This document shows positions 8,345 to 17,256 of a stretch of DNA of 64,000 nucleotides, one piece after another; position 1 is the first letter of the stretch; each line of letters starts with the position of its first letter. Under the pieces are notes generated by a model. The model worked only from the letters and a program-made list of their open reading frames with translations, did not search any database and was not told the origin of the DNA. Source of the DNA: Marinomonas rhizomae (lineage in GTDB: Bacteria; Pseudomonadota; Gammaproteobacteria; Pseudomonadales; Marinomonadaceae); NCBI RefSeq assembly GCF_003315485.1, contig NZ_QNSE01000001.1, positions 124,001 to 188,000 on the forward strand. The letters run 5' to 3'. The position numbers were made by a program, and so were the translations under genes.

Positions 8345-10213
8345 TTAGTCATCTACTTGAGCTTGAATGTCTTTCATAGCTTTTTGAAGTTGTGGGTTTT
8401 TCTCTTCAAGGTATTGCTTTAGGCGAGCGATGAATTTGTTGTTCTCATGGAAGGGCACACCTATCTGATGAGCGTCGGCGACTTCTACCATGGATACTTT
8501 ATCGTGTTGGTTAAACACGTCAATCATCTGTTCTGCCTTATGGTGCGATATGCCTAGTGCCTCAAATGCAGAGCGTCCCATACGTAGGCTACTGTCGTAA
8601 TTTTCTCGAATAATGTCTCGACAACCCGACGCCCACAAATCATAAACGTGATTATTGTCAAAAGCTCTTGCGATAACATGCAGTTCTGGGTGATGTTCTT
8701 TAACGTACTTGACGAGCTTGGTAATTTGCTCTGGGTTGTCAATGGCGATAATGAGCAGCGAGGCTTCATCTATACCTGCTGCTTTTAGTAAATCTGGTCG
8801 CGTGGCATCACCAAAGTAATTGTTAACACCAAAACGTTCCAGTGCCCGAAGACGCTTAACGCTGAAGTCGATAACTGTTGAGTGATACCCGGCTAGTCGT
8901 AAAAGACTGTCTATTGTGCTCCCCATTCTCCCTGAACCTGCAATAATGATTTTGTTGTCGTCGGGTATATCATCAGAAGCTCCAGCGGTTCGATCTGCAG
9001 CGTATCTAGGGGCAATAATACGATCATAGATAATGAACAAAATCGGTGTTAGTAGCATGGATAATGCGACTACTAGCAGCAATATATCAGCAACTTCTTG
9101 CGAGATCACTGCATTACTAACGGTAAAAGAAAGTAAAACAAACCCAAATTCCCCTGCTTGAGCTAGGCTTAGTGCAAACAGCCACTTGTTCGAGCCGCGA
9201 ATTTTGAACATACGTCCCAGTATAAAAAGTGCGGTGGTTTTTAGTAAAATCAATCCGATGGTTAAGCCAAGAATGGACAAAACGTGATTGAACAATAAAG
9301 TGAAATTGATGCCTGCGCCAACGGTCATAAAGAATAGGCCTAGCAACAAGCCTTTAAATGGCGCAATGTCGCTTTCGAGCTCATGACGGTAAGGGGAGTT
9401 GGCGAGCACCACACCGGCTAAAAATGCACCTAAGGCAGGAGATAAACCAACCAATGACATGAGTAACGTCGTACCGATAACAAACATTAGTGCAGTCGCG
9501 GTAAAGAGTTCTCTTAACTCTGCAACTGAGATAAAACGAAAGATAGGTGTTACTAAGAAGCTACCACCTAATACTACTGTTGCAATGGCTCCTACGGTGA
9601 CTAACGCAGTTTGCCATGACTCTAATCCCTCTACTAATGAAACCGAATGACCGTCGGCCTGTGATATATCAGCCGCATGACTCAAGGATTCAATGAGTTC
9701 TGGTGTCGCAAGTAAAGGAATAAAAGCCAACATCGGAATAACAATAATATCTTGTGCGAGCAGCACTGCAAAAGAAGATTGACCACCATCTGATTTCATC
9801 AAGCCTTTTTCTGTTAACGTTTGAATGACGATGGCGGTTGAAGAAAGCGCGAGGACTAAGCCGATAGCTAGGCTAGTGCGCCATTCTTGATCTAATAGCA
9901 TCCCTAGCCCCATAATTAAAAGGGCGGTTAGCATAACTTGTCCGCCCCCCAAGCCTATTAACTTAGACTTTAGGGCCCAGAGCTTTTTAGGGTTTAGTTC
10001 TAATCCAACAAGAAATAGCATCATAACCACGCCAAGTTCTGCAAAGTGCTGGATAGAGGTGATGTCTACTTCTAATAGCGTCAGTATTGGGCTGATAATC
10101 ACTCCCGCTAGCAGATAGCCTAATACAGAGCCGAGCCCAAGACGTGATGCAATAGGGACAGAAATGACTCCTGCAACCAGAAAGATAAAGGCTAGCAACA
10201 GCGTATCAGTCAT
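8345..10213 (-). CDS. Monovalent cation:proton antiporter, KefB/KefC-like (CPA2)
   Basis: A 622-residue inner-membrane protein. The first ~390 residues are a 12-13-helix Na+/H+ exchanger domain (family signatures ELGVVMMLFLVGLELNPKKL and GALAFLAG-like GAFLAGVVLANSPYRHELE). They are followed by an RCK/TrkA-N Rossmann domain with GSGRMG near residue 425 and a ~65-residue tail. This is the architecture of glutathione-gated potassium efflux systems KefB/KefC and of YbaL. No KefF/KefG-type quinone reductase partner sits beside it; the downstream flavodoxin-like gene is HemG. Potassium/proton exchange is the likely role. Confidence 0.9.
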   Translation of the reverse strand: MTDTLLLAFIFLVAGVISVPIASRLGLGSVLGYLLAGVIISPILTLLEVDITSIQHFAELGVVMMLFLVGLELNPKKLWALKSKLIGLGGGQVMLTALLIMGLGMLLDQEWRTSLAIGLVLALSSTAIVIQTLTEKGLMKSDGGQSSFAVLLAQDIIVIPMLAFIPLLATPELIESLSHAADISQADGHSVSLVEGLESWQTALVTVGAIATVVLGGSFLVTPIFRFISVAELRELFTATALMFVIGTTLLMSLVGLSPALGAFLAGVVLANSPYRHELESDIAPFKGLLLGLFFMTVGAGINFTLLFNHVLSILGLTIGLILLKTTALFILGRMFKIRGSNKWLFALSLAQAGEFGFVLLSFTVSNAVISQEVADILLLVVALSMLLTPILFIIYDRIIAPRYAADRTAGASDDIPDDNKIIIAGSGRMGSTIDSLLRLAGYHSTVIDFSVKRLRALERFGVNNYFGDATRPDLLKAAGIDEASLLIIAIDNPEQITKLVKYVKEHHPELHVIARAFDNNHVYDLWASGCRDIIRENYDSSLRMGRSAFEALGISHHKAEQMIDVFNQHDKVSMVEVADAHQIGVPFHENNKFIARLKQYLEEKNPQLQKAMKDIQAQVDD

Positions 10214-10269
10214 TTCATTTTTTCCTTTTCTAATAAATCAGTAGGATAGCTAGGCGGCTTATTGTTGTG

Positions 10270-10800
10270 TTATTGCATATCACAAATGGATTGAGCGAAC
10301 TGGTCGACACGCTTCCAATCGGTAAATTCTATATTGGTTTTTGGGTCGGTCGGTCCTTTAGTCATCCACATAATAAAACGGATCATATTGCGGTCGATAA
10401 AACCGTACTTCGGATAATTTAATTTGCCTGCAAAAACCCCTTCTAAGTCTGGTTTCCAATCCAATTGGGCTAACAGTTTAAGGATGTAGGGATTCGTACT
10501 AGGTTGGCACTTTTCTGGTTTACGTGCCACAAGGTTGACAGTGTAAAAAGCACTTGGTTTGCTTTCTAACTGGGTTTTATTCTGCTCAATAAAATCGATT
10601 ACCACTTTTTGATGTTTGCCATAGCGAATGCTGGCACCAATAACCACCTTGTCATGATTGGCTAGTGTGGCGGCCGTGGCTTCTTCCACTGGCAAAAGAG
10701 TGACTGAATGGCCTTGGCTCTCGATGAAAGTTTTCATCTTTAGGCTTATCTTTTTTGTGTGACCGTCTGTAGTTGAATAAATCAGTAAAGTATTAGACAT
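10270..10800 (-). CDS. hemG: Menaquinone-dependent protoporphyrinogen IX dehydrogenase
   Basis: A 176-residue flavodoxin-fold enzyme of heme biosynthesis that oxidises protoporphyrinogen IX and passes electrons to quinones. The FMN phosphate loop is at the N-terminus (LLIYSTTDGHTKKIS). The family-specific insert and C-terminal region are visible (VNLVARKPEKCQPSTNPY and FIDRNMIRFIMWMTKGPTD). Length is close to E. coli HemG. It ends 56 bp before the Kef antiporter starts on the same strand, so cotranscription is possible. Confidence 0.92.
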   Translation of the reverse strand: MSNTLLIYSTTDGHTKKISLKMKTFIESQGHSVTLLPVEEATAATLANHDKVVIGASIRYGKHQKVVIDFIEQNKTQLESKPSAFYTVNLVARKPEKCQPSTNPYILKLLAQLDWKPDLEGVFAGKLNYPKYGFIDRNMIRFIMWMTKGPTDPKTNIEFTDWKRVDQFAQSICDMQ

Positions 10801-10931
10801 GGTGATTCAGAAAAGCTGCCTCTGTTGGAGTGGAGTGAAAACGAATAGAGGGAGTTGTTATAAACACTCAAAGGGGAGCTGTAAAGGGGGATAGCCGTCG
10901 TTCTTGATTTTTATAGAATTCTAATCATAAA

Positions 10932-10961
10932 AAAGCAGGCTAATGAACATTAGCCTGCTTT
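10932..10961 (-). terminator. Intrinsic terminator of rsgA
   Basis: Perfect stem GCAGGCTAATG/CATTAGCCTGC with a 2-nt nominal loop. On the minus strand a run of six T follows, directly downstream of rsgA. Confidence 0.85.
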
Positions 10962-11001
10962 CTGCTTTCTGCTTGCTGATTTGAGCTATTAATATTAATA
11001 G

Positions 11002-11979
11002 TTACTCGGCAGAGCTGTGTTTTCGAGCACGTATATCAGATTGTGCGCTGCGATAGAACTTTTCTTGCGGTTTAGATTTGGTTACTTGATCATCATCATT
11101 ATCTTCATTGCGAAGTAACATGAAATCAGCCACGCGTTGCTCATCTAAGCGGTTCGCCTTAACTGCGCCTTTGATAGCACAATCAGGCTCACCTTGGTGA
11201 TGGCAATCGCTGAAACGGCAGTCTTTTTCTAATGCGATAATGTCTGCGAAGTTCGCAATGGAACTGCTGTCGAATTCAGCAAGTTGTAATTCACGCATCC
11301 CTTTAGTATCGAGCAAAATAGCACCAGATGGCATGATCTTTAGTGCGCCAGAATCGCCAATGTTTCTTTGTGTTTTACCTTCCTCTGTGGCTTGCATCAA
11401 AGTATTTATCAATGCCGATTTACCAGAACCAACCGCACCAAGCAAAGCAATGGTTTTGCCTTTCTTAAGTAAGGGGGATAAACAGCGCAAGCTGCTAGCA
11501 TCCAAAGCATTAACGGTTTCTACGATGAGTAACGGATCAAGCTTCTCAACTTGGGCACGCTTTTCAGCCGCATCATCACAAGTATCTGCTTTGGTCAAAA
11601 TAACAACCGCATCAGCTTGTGCATTGTGAGTCAGTTCTAAATAACGTTTAATCAAGGTTAGGTTAAAATCTTGATTTAAGGCGCACATTAAAAATACCGT
11701 GTCTATATTAGAAGCGATACCTTCAAATACAGAGCTTGGTTCTAAAAGACGCAGGACGTTTTGTTCAGTGTCAGTAACAAGCCAATCACCGACTGCCATA
11801 TTTGGCAAATCTGAATGGTTTTCTAAAGTGAAAAAACCGAACTCACTGACTAGTTCGTACTTGCTGTCTTGCTTAGAACAAATGCGTGCAATACGGTTAG
11901 ATTCTAAATCATCCAATGATAACTGTTGTTGAAAGTAAGCTTGCCAGCCTAGGTCCAATAAAGTAAACGTGGCATCCAT
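11002..11979 (-). CDS. rsgA: Ribosome small-subunit-dependent GTPase A
   Basis: Circularly permuted GTPase that checks 30S subunit maturation. The start at 11979 (MDATFTLLDLGW) is chosen because TTGGGG precedes it at normal spacing; an in-frame ATG 54 nt upstream has no such site. An OB-fold is at the N-terminus. G motifs appear in permuted order: G4 ILTKADTC, G1 GAVGSGKSAL, G3 LLDTKGMREL. The zinc-binding cluster CRFSDCHHQGEPDC follows. The product is 325 residues. Confidence 0.93.
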   Translation of the reverse strand: MDATFTLLDLGWQAYFQQQLSLDDLESNRIARICSKQDSKYELVSEFGFFTLENHSDLPNMAVGDWLVTDTEQNVLRLLEPSSVFEGIASNIDTVFLMCALNQDFNLTLIKRYLELTHNAQADAVVILTKADTCDDAAEKRAQVEKLDPLLIVETVNALDASSLRCLSPLLKKGKTIALLGAVGSGKSALINTLMQATEEGKTQRNIGDSGALKIMPSGAILLDTKGMRELQLAEFDSSSIANFADIIALEKDCRFSDCHHQGEPDCAIKGAVKANRLDEQRVADFMLLRNEDNDDDQVTKSKPQEKFYRSAQSDIRARKHSSAE

Positions 11980-12269
11980 TAATATTACCCCAAGCGAAAT
12001 ACGCCATCGTAAAGAAGAAGCAATGCGCTTCAATTAGTATAACCGAACATAATCAATGACTGGTTATGTTCTAACCAAAAAATAACCTAAACACCAACGT
12101 TTTCTAAACCGTTTTATAAGGTGCTAATCCACGAGATTAGCATAGTGTGGAAGCACTACAAACAGAAATATTGCTGCTATAAAAATGGCTTATATTTGAT
12201 GCTTTTATGTGAAAAAAGCTACAAAATATTTGTTATAAAAGGTTAACTTATTAAAGGGGTTAAGTGAGA

Positions 12270-13379
12270 TTAAAACTCTTTAATAGATCGCTTCATCGGT
12301 ACTTGTTGAGTAATACAATGGATGTTTCCTCCACCTAACAATATATTTCTGGCATAAACTCCAATTAGGTTATGGTTAGGGAAAGCTTTTTGTAGAGTAT
12401 CTTTAGCGTGATCATCGGTTTTTTCGCCGAATGTTGGAAATATCACACTGTGGTTTGTTATTAAGAAGTTGGCATAAGAAGCAGCAAGACGCTCTCCGGC
12501 TTGTCGATTCATAGAATCGCTGTCGAGTAGGTTTTTAGCTTCGTCTTCAGATACAAAAAGCGGTCCAGGTAGTGGAAGCTTAATGATATCTAGTGTGCGG
12601 CCTTTGGCGTCTACTGTTTCACTTAAGACCTTTAGGGCCGCTTTACTGATCGCATACTGTGGATCGCTTGGGTCTTCACAGTCGGTTAATGCCACAACGC
12701 CAGGACGAACAACATGCATGATGTTATCCACATGGCCATTGGTTTCATCGTTATAAAGCCCGTTTTTTAACCAAACAATTTTTTCAACGCTTAAGTATGC
12801 CTTCAATAAATCCTCGATCTCTTTTTTACTTAGATGTGGATTACGACTTGGGTGAAGTAGGCATTCTTCTGTGGTGAATAAGGTGCCCTCTCCGTCGACA
12901 TGAATAGACCCACCTTCTAGAATCAACGGCACCTGGTAAACATAGTCATCTGTGACAGCAGCCATTTTTTCAGCGACCGCATTGTCTTGTTCCCAAGAGT
13001 CATACAATCCATCTAGTTCGCCACCCCAAGCGTTAAACTGCCAACTATTAGCGCGTCGTTCCCCAAGATCGTTAATAACATAGGTGGCACCTATGTCGCG
13101 CATCCAACAATCATCAGAAGGGATTTTGATTACTCTGATTTGATCGTGTAAGGCGAGGCGAGCTTGTTCATAGTGCTTATCATCGACAATGAAAGTGACC
13201 TTTGTTGATTGTGCAATCGCAGTAGCAACAGCAACAAACTCAGCTTGAGCATGTTTGCCTTTTTCTCGCCAGTTGTCTTCGCGGGTTGGCCAAGCCATCC
13301 ACACTTGATCTTGCGGCTCGTGCTCTGCAGGCATACGAAAACCGTCTAGTGTTGGTGAGGTGTACAACGTAGAACTCAT
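12270..13379 (-). CDS. aguA: Agmatine deiminase
   Basis: Guanidino-group hydrolase converting agmatine to N-carbamoylputrescine. The start at 13379 (MSSTLYTSPTLDGF) follows AAGGAC at good spacing; the longer reading adds 34 unrelated residues. Catalytic landmarks are WMRDIGATYVIN, LILEGGSIHVDGEGT, NGHVDN and the nucleophile Cys in LLGGGNIHCITQQ at the C-terminus. Length 369 residues is standard. No aguB lies adjacent. Confidence 0.95.
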   Translation of the reverse strand: MSSTLYTSPTLDGFRMPAEHEPQDQVWMAWPTREDNWREKGKHAQAEFVAVATAIAQSTKVTFIVDDKHYEQARLALHDQIRVIKIPSDDCWMRDIGATYVINDLGERRANSWQFNAWGGELDGLYDSWEQDNAVAEKMAAVTDDYVYQVPLILEGGSIHVDGEGTLFTTEECLLHPSRNPHLSKKEIEDLLKAYLSVEKIVWLKNGLYNDETNGHVDNIMHVVRPGVVALTDCEDPSDPQYAISKAALKVLSETVDAKGRTLDIIKLPLPGPLFVSEDEAKNLLDSDSMNRQAGERLAASYANFLITNHSVIFPTFGEKTDDHAKDTLQKAFPNHNLIGVYARNILLGGGNIHCITQQVPMKRSIKEF

Positions 13380-13673
13380 TAGCATGTCCTTCATAGTCGC
13401 TTTTATAAATAGAGCATAGATTTCGGCCAATTTTATGGTACGTCTACAAACATTCAAGCGTCTTTTGGTTGATTTCATCAAATTAGTGGCTTATTTCATC
13501 GATAAAGAGGATTGGCCGTCATATTTTTTGCGTCTTTACAATTGCTCGACGGAAACAGTTACCGAGTCATTTTGTAAAAACTACTTGTTAGTAGGTTAGT
13601 GTGAGTTATATGTTTTAAAAAAATATACTTAAAAGTTTTTTAAAATCAATTACTTATATTGTTTTATAAAAGT

Positions 13674-13689
13674 TGGCACGTGCTTCGCA
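13674..13689 (+). promoter_or_regulatory. Sigma-54 (-24/-12) promoter
   Basis: TGGCACG at 13674-13680 and TCGCA at 13685-13689 place GG and GC exactly 10 bp apart, as in the sigma-54 consensus TGGCACG-N4-TTGCA, with one mismatch in the -12 box. Transcription would start near 13700, about 118 nt before the lipoprotein ATG. The upstream 13600-13670 stretch is very A/T-rich and may bend or bind IHF. The rest of the 13380-13817 gap shows no gene. Confidence 0.7.
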
Positions 13690-13817
13690 ATACCTTAAGT
13701 GAAATCAACAACATGAACATCATTTTCTTGTTTTGGTTGTTGAGTTGATTATTTGGGGCTGGCGTAGATCGCAATGATTGCTCCCAAACTTTTAAACACT
13801 AAATGGAGGTTACCATT

Positions 13818-14090
13818 ATGAACATTAAACGTACTCTACTAAATACTGCTTTGGTTCTTGTGACAGCTGGTACATTGGCTGCGTGTGATCAGAGTTCTGA
13901 TGACAACAAAGTAGAAGACGCAATTTCCAATGCTGGTGATGCTGTTGAGCAAACTATGGATGATGCAGGTGATGCGTTAAACAACGCTGGTAATTCAATT
14001 GAAGACACCATGACTGATACAGGTAACGCTATCGAAGACACCTGTGAAGAAGCAAAAGAAGGTGTGAACGCCAAAGACACTGATTGTTAA
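13818..14090 (+). CDS. Small repetitive lipoprotein
   Basis: A 90-residue lipoprotein. The start at 13818 follows GGAGGT; an in-frame start at 13803 would overlap that site. The signal peptide ends in the lipobox TLAAC. The mature part is acidic and helical, with a repeating ~11-12-residue pattern (DAISNAGDAVEQT, DDAGDALNNAGNS, TDTGNAIEDTCEE) similar in style to entericidin- or LEA-like proteins. Two more Cys lie near the C-terminus. It sits behind a sigma-54 promoter and next to a sigma-54 activator gene. The role is unknown; envelope stress or surface adaptation is a guess. Confidence 0.8.
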   Translation: MNIKRTLLNTALVLVTAGTLAACDQSSDDNKVEDAISNAGDAVEQTMDDAGDALNNAGNSIEDTMTDTGNAIEDTCEEAKEGVNAKDTDC

Positions 14091-14099
14091 AATGAATAG

Positions 14100-14125
14100 A
14101 AAAAGGCCGATTACTCGGCCTTTTT
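14100..14125. terminator. Bidirectional intrinsic terminator
   Basis: Stem AAAAAGGCCGA/TCGGCCTTTTT with a TTAC loop, between the convergent lipoprotein and activator genes. Confidence 0.9.
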
Positions 14126-14157
14126 CTATTGTTCTTTATAATGTCACTTTGAGTGCT

Positions 14158-15507
14158 TTATAAAAAATCAGTGTGGTCATATTTATCGAGTTTGTTGTAT
14201 AGAGTTTTGACACTGATGCCAAGCTGGTTAGCTGTATCCGTTTTATTGCCATCATTATTTTTCAATGTTTTTAAAATGGCAATTTTTTCCATGTCGTCGA
14301 GACGCATACCAATAGGGATGCCTGCCGTCGTATCTGTTTCGCTTTGATCGCTGAGGTCATTGGTCACAAGATGTTCTGGATGGATAACGGAGTCGGCTAA
14401 AATGTAAGCTCGCTCTACTGCGTGTTTTAATTCACGGACATTTCCAGGCCAAGAGTATCGATTGATTTTTTCTAGGCTTAGTTCTGAAAAGTGTTTGTGT
14501 TGGCCATCTTGAGCGTTGCGGTAAGCTAAAAAATGTTGAGCTAGGCCACAGGCATCGCCTTCACGGTCACGCAAAGTAGGCACCATGATAGGAAACTGAG
14601 CTAAACGAAAATAGAGATCCTCGCGGAAAACTTCGTCTCGGATGGCATCACTTAATGTACGGTTTGTTGCGGCAACAATACGCACATCGGCCATTTTTAC
14701 TTGTTGGGAGCCAACGGGTTTATATTCACCGCTTTCAAGGACTCTTAATAGTTTTACTTGCTGTTCATAAGGCATCTCAGTGACTTCATCTAAAAAGAGA
14801 GTGCCGCCTTCGGCTTGTTCGAAAACGCCTTGGTGATCTTTATGAGCTCCGGTAAATGCACCTTTAACATGGCCGAATAATTCGCTGTCGATTAATTCAG
14901 GGCTAAGTGCCCCGCAGTTTATAGCAACAAAAGGGCCCTCAGCACGCTGACTGAAAACATGCATAGTGTTGGCGATCAGTTCTTTACCTGTGCCGCTTTC
15001 ACCCATGATAAACGCGTTGGCTTTGGTTGTGGCTACTTTTCGGATGGTGCGATAAAGAGAGTGCATGGCGGTTGAAGAACCGACCAATAATCCAAATTGA
15101 TCCAAATAACTGGTTTGGGTATTGGTATTTTCGTAGGAGCGGTTTAGATCGCAGAAAACTTCTTCTAGCGAGGACTCAATCAGTTTTAAATTGTAAGGTG
15201 ATCGATAATGAAATCCAGCGCCTTTCTGCATTAGGCAATCTAGTATTGGATCAGGTTCTCCTTCACTAAAAAATAAAAACTCGGTTTGATACAGAGCGGG
15301 GCTGTTAATGAGTTCTTTTAAAGCAACATCATCTAATGAATTGACTTCGATAAGAGCAACATCGCATTTTGATACGGATAATTGATTCAGCCAGTTTTCA
15401 TTTTGATGGCTTATGTTTAGTTCATATTGTCTAACGCCATTTAAAGAAAGCAGATTTGAAGCTAATAATGGATCTTGAACATGCATAAAGAGCTTTGGTG
15501 AAGACAT
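14158..15507 (-). CDS. Sigma-54-dependent transcriptional activator (bEBP)
   Basis: A 449-residue activator. The start at 15507 (MSSPKLFMHVQ) follows AGGGA; the longer reading adds 52 residues of non-family sequence. Residues 1-120 look like a receiver fold, but the third strand reads CDVALIEVNSL, with Glu54 where the phosphorylated Asp would sit. The AAA+ domain has Walker A GESGTGKE (169-176), the sigma-54 contact loop GAFTGA (216-221), Walker B GGTLFLDE (234-241) and a C-terminal Fis-type HTH (~420-449). No histidine kinase is adjacent. The neighbouring sigma-54 promoter at 13674 is its most obvious target. Confidence 0.92.
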   Translation of the reverse strand: MSSPKLFMHVQDPLLASNLLSLNGVRQYELNISHQNENWLNQLSVSKCDVALIEVNSLDDVALKELINSPALYQTEFLFFSEGEPDPILDCLMQKGAGFHYRSPYNLKLIESSLEEVFCDLNRSYENTNTQTSYLDQFGLLVGSSTAMHSLYRTIRKVATTKANAFIMGESGTGKELIANTMHVFSQRAEGPFVAINCGALSPELIDSELFGHVKGAFTGAHKDHQGVFEQAEGGTLFLDEVTEMPYEQQVKLLRVLESGEYKPVGSQQVKMADVRIVAATNRTLSDAIRDEVFREDLYFRLAQFPIMVPTLRDREGDACGLAQHFLAYRNAQDGQHKHFSELSLEKINRYSWPGNVRELKHAVERAYILADSVIHPEHLVTNDLSDQSETDTTAGIPIGMRLDDMEKIAILKTLKNNDGNKTDTANQLGISVKTLYNKLDKYDHTDFL

Positions 15508-15661
15508 TATTATTTTCCCTGATTTAATTAAAAAATTATTAAGGGTTATGGAATCATAGGAAGATAAGGGAGTCCTAGTCTTTTGCGCTAACTTTGCATT
15601 AAACACGGCCTTAATTATCCTTATTTGCACAAAGTTCACCCTTTTGTGAAAGGAGCCAACC

Positions 15662-16129
15662 ATGCTTGACGATCATAGATCAGAGAAAATGCCTTCTCTA
15701 AATCGGGATTCACGTATTTTATGTGACATGCTTTCTATGTGTTTTGATGGTTTTTTTGCTAACTCTGCGTTGTGTGGACGAGTAGGTAATACAGTCGATA
15801 AACATGTGTTTAAGAAGATATCGTCTTTATATCGGCGCTTGGCAGAGCGCTTATTGCAGAGCGTAGGAAGGTTACCGGAAGATACTGGCACAATGAGTCC
15901 AGAGCCAAGGTATATCGCAACAGCTTATTTATCGGCTCTTAATACAGCAGACAAACATTCTTTAAGCCGTGTGATGTCGGTTAATTGGCAAGTGATAAAG
16001 TGTATTAGTAAGTTAGTGGGTGAATTAGAAAATAAGCTATTTGTTAGTATGATAGTTGATTATTTAGCCTGCATTCAGGTGGTATTAGATAACGTGAAAA
16101 AACGCAGAAAAGCCGCTAAATTGAGCTAG
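15662..16129 (+). CDS. Hypothetical protein divergent from the sigma-54 activator
   Basis: A 155-residue, mostly helical, basic protein without signal peptide or membrane segment. An AGGAG ribosome site precedes the ATG. Notable segments are ILCDMLSMCFDGFFANSALCG and ISSLYRRLAERLLQSVGRL, and the end is lysine/arginine-rich (VKKRRKAAKLS). I do not recognise a family. The 154-bp divergent spacing with the activator gene suggests shared regulation. I saw no clear sigma-54 promoter in front of it. Confidence 0.65.
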   Translation: MLDDHRSEKMPSLNRDSRILCDMLSMCFDGFFANSALCGRVGNTVDKHVFKKISSLYRRLAERLLQSVGRLPEDTGTMSPEPRYIATAYLSALNTADKHSLSRVMSVNWQVIKCISKLVGELENKLFVSMIVDYLACIQVVLDNVKKRRKAAKLS

Positions 16130-16139
16130 ATAAAGACAC

Positions 16140-16163
16140 AAAAAGAGCTTCGAAGCTCTTTTT
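16140..16163 (+). terminator. Intrinsic terminator
   Basis: Palindrome AAAAAGAGCTT/CGAAGCTCTTTTT right after the hypothetical gene, with a T run on both strands. Confidence 0.85.
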
Positions 16164-16235
16164 GTTATGACGGGTGGTGTTTATTTAATGGTAGTTATCT
16201 GATGGTTTATTAATGATTTATGTGTCGTTAATAAT

Positions 16236-17045
16236 TTATTGGTTATTAACGATTCTATAGTCTAATTTACCAACAATAGTGCCCGTATTATCTGACGCAG
16301 TTACGTTAAAGCTGGCGTTGTTTTTTTCTCGTTTTGGATTGACGGTGGAGATGACTTGATCATTAACAACAAGCTGGTACGTTTCAGAAAACGTAATATG
16401 TAAATCTTCAGATTTTGGGTTTTCAAACAAAATATTGTCTTTTAAGCGAATGACTCGGCTTTCGCCACGAACCCATTGCCCCACAAGAGGCTGAGCTTTA
16501 AATGTCGAACCGTCATGGGTAACGGTTGCTTCAGATAGAAAAATCCGAATCAAATCCCCATTCATAGCCACTTTTTCTCTATCCTTTACGCGCGAGTTCA
16601 ATACAGCAAGAGCAGTATTGGTTTTGCTAACATACGAACGAAGTTGTTGAATACTTGAGCCGATCTCTTTTTCGCTCAATTGTCCACTGACGGTCAATTT
16701 TGGTAATGCCGGGGCGTTTCCAACTCTATTTTTAAGTTCTGTGAAATTGGCGTAGGCGAGTGTTTTCTGAGCCGTAAGTTGTTTAACCAAGTTAGTATTC
16801 GTCTCGGTAACACTTGTGTTTGCTTCCTTACTATTTTCATTAATCTCAGTAATAACGCTTGTCTTTACTTTTTCTATTTCATCTTCCTTTGTCTTACTAG
16901 GAAGTGGAAGCGTTTGCTCTGTGCTTACGGTATTTTGTGCTGAATTGGTCTCAGTTTTACTGTTTTGTAAGTCTTTAAAAATTGGCATCGAGCAAGCACT
17001 TAGAAAAAGTGTTGCAAGTAAAAGGCCGGTACGGAATGTAGACAT
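16236..17045 (-). CDS. Hypothetical lipoprotein
   Basis: A 269-residue protein with a signal peptide ending in lipobox LSAC (TGLLLATLFLSACS). A polar Thr/Glu/Asn-rich linker (residues ~25-80) is followed by a helical segment (SEKEIGSSIQQLRSYVSKTNTALAVLNSRV). The C-terminal half is beta-rich (VGQWVRGESRVIRLKDNILF and FNVTASDNTGTIVGKLDYRI) and could form a beta-sandwich. I do not recognise a family. The coiled-coil plus beta module suggests an envelope-anchored binding protein. It is monocistronic as far as can be seen. Confidence 0.75.
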   Translation of the reverse strand: MSTFRTGLLLATLFLSACSMPIFKDLQNSKTETNSAQNTVSTEQTLPLPSKTKEDEIEKVKTSVITEINENSKEANTSVTETNTNLVKQLTAQKTLAYANFTELKNRVGNAPALPKLTVSGQLSEKEIGSSIQQLRSYVSKTNTALAVLNSRVKDREKVAMNGDLIRIFLSEATVTHDGSTFKAQPLVGQWVRGESRVIRLKDNILFENPKSEDLHITFSETYQLVVNDQVISTVNPKREKNNASFNVTASDNTGTIVGKLDYRIVNNQ

Positions 17046-17256
17046 TGATTAATCCTGAGATTAGAAGAGAAAAATAAGTCACCAAGTATGCGGTATGACG
17101 GATTGTATGTCGAGCTGAAGTGACTGTTACCAATAGCAGTATTCTATTTAAAAGTGCAAATAGAATTAAACGTGTAAATGAAAACTCTATGAAGGCTGGG
17201 GCCCTCTGATAGTGTGAATAGAGAGAGACAAGTCAGAACCAGTCTCTCTCTTTTAA

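Noticed and set aside
12122..12141. GCTAATC/GATTAGC dyad between rsgA and aguA
   Set aside because: It is only 7 bp with no T run and could arise by chance.
15508..15661. Second sigma-54 promoter in front of the divergent hypothetical gene
   Set aside because: I found no GG-N10-GC pair with the surrounding consensus.
17221..17254. Hairpin GAGAGAGAC/GTCTCTCTC read as a terminator
   Set aside because: On the minus strand, where the HIS6-type gene ends, no T run follows; on the plus strand no gene precedes it. It may still help end transcription but evidence is thin.
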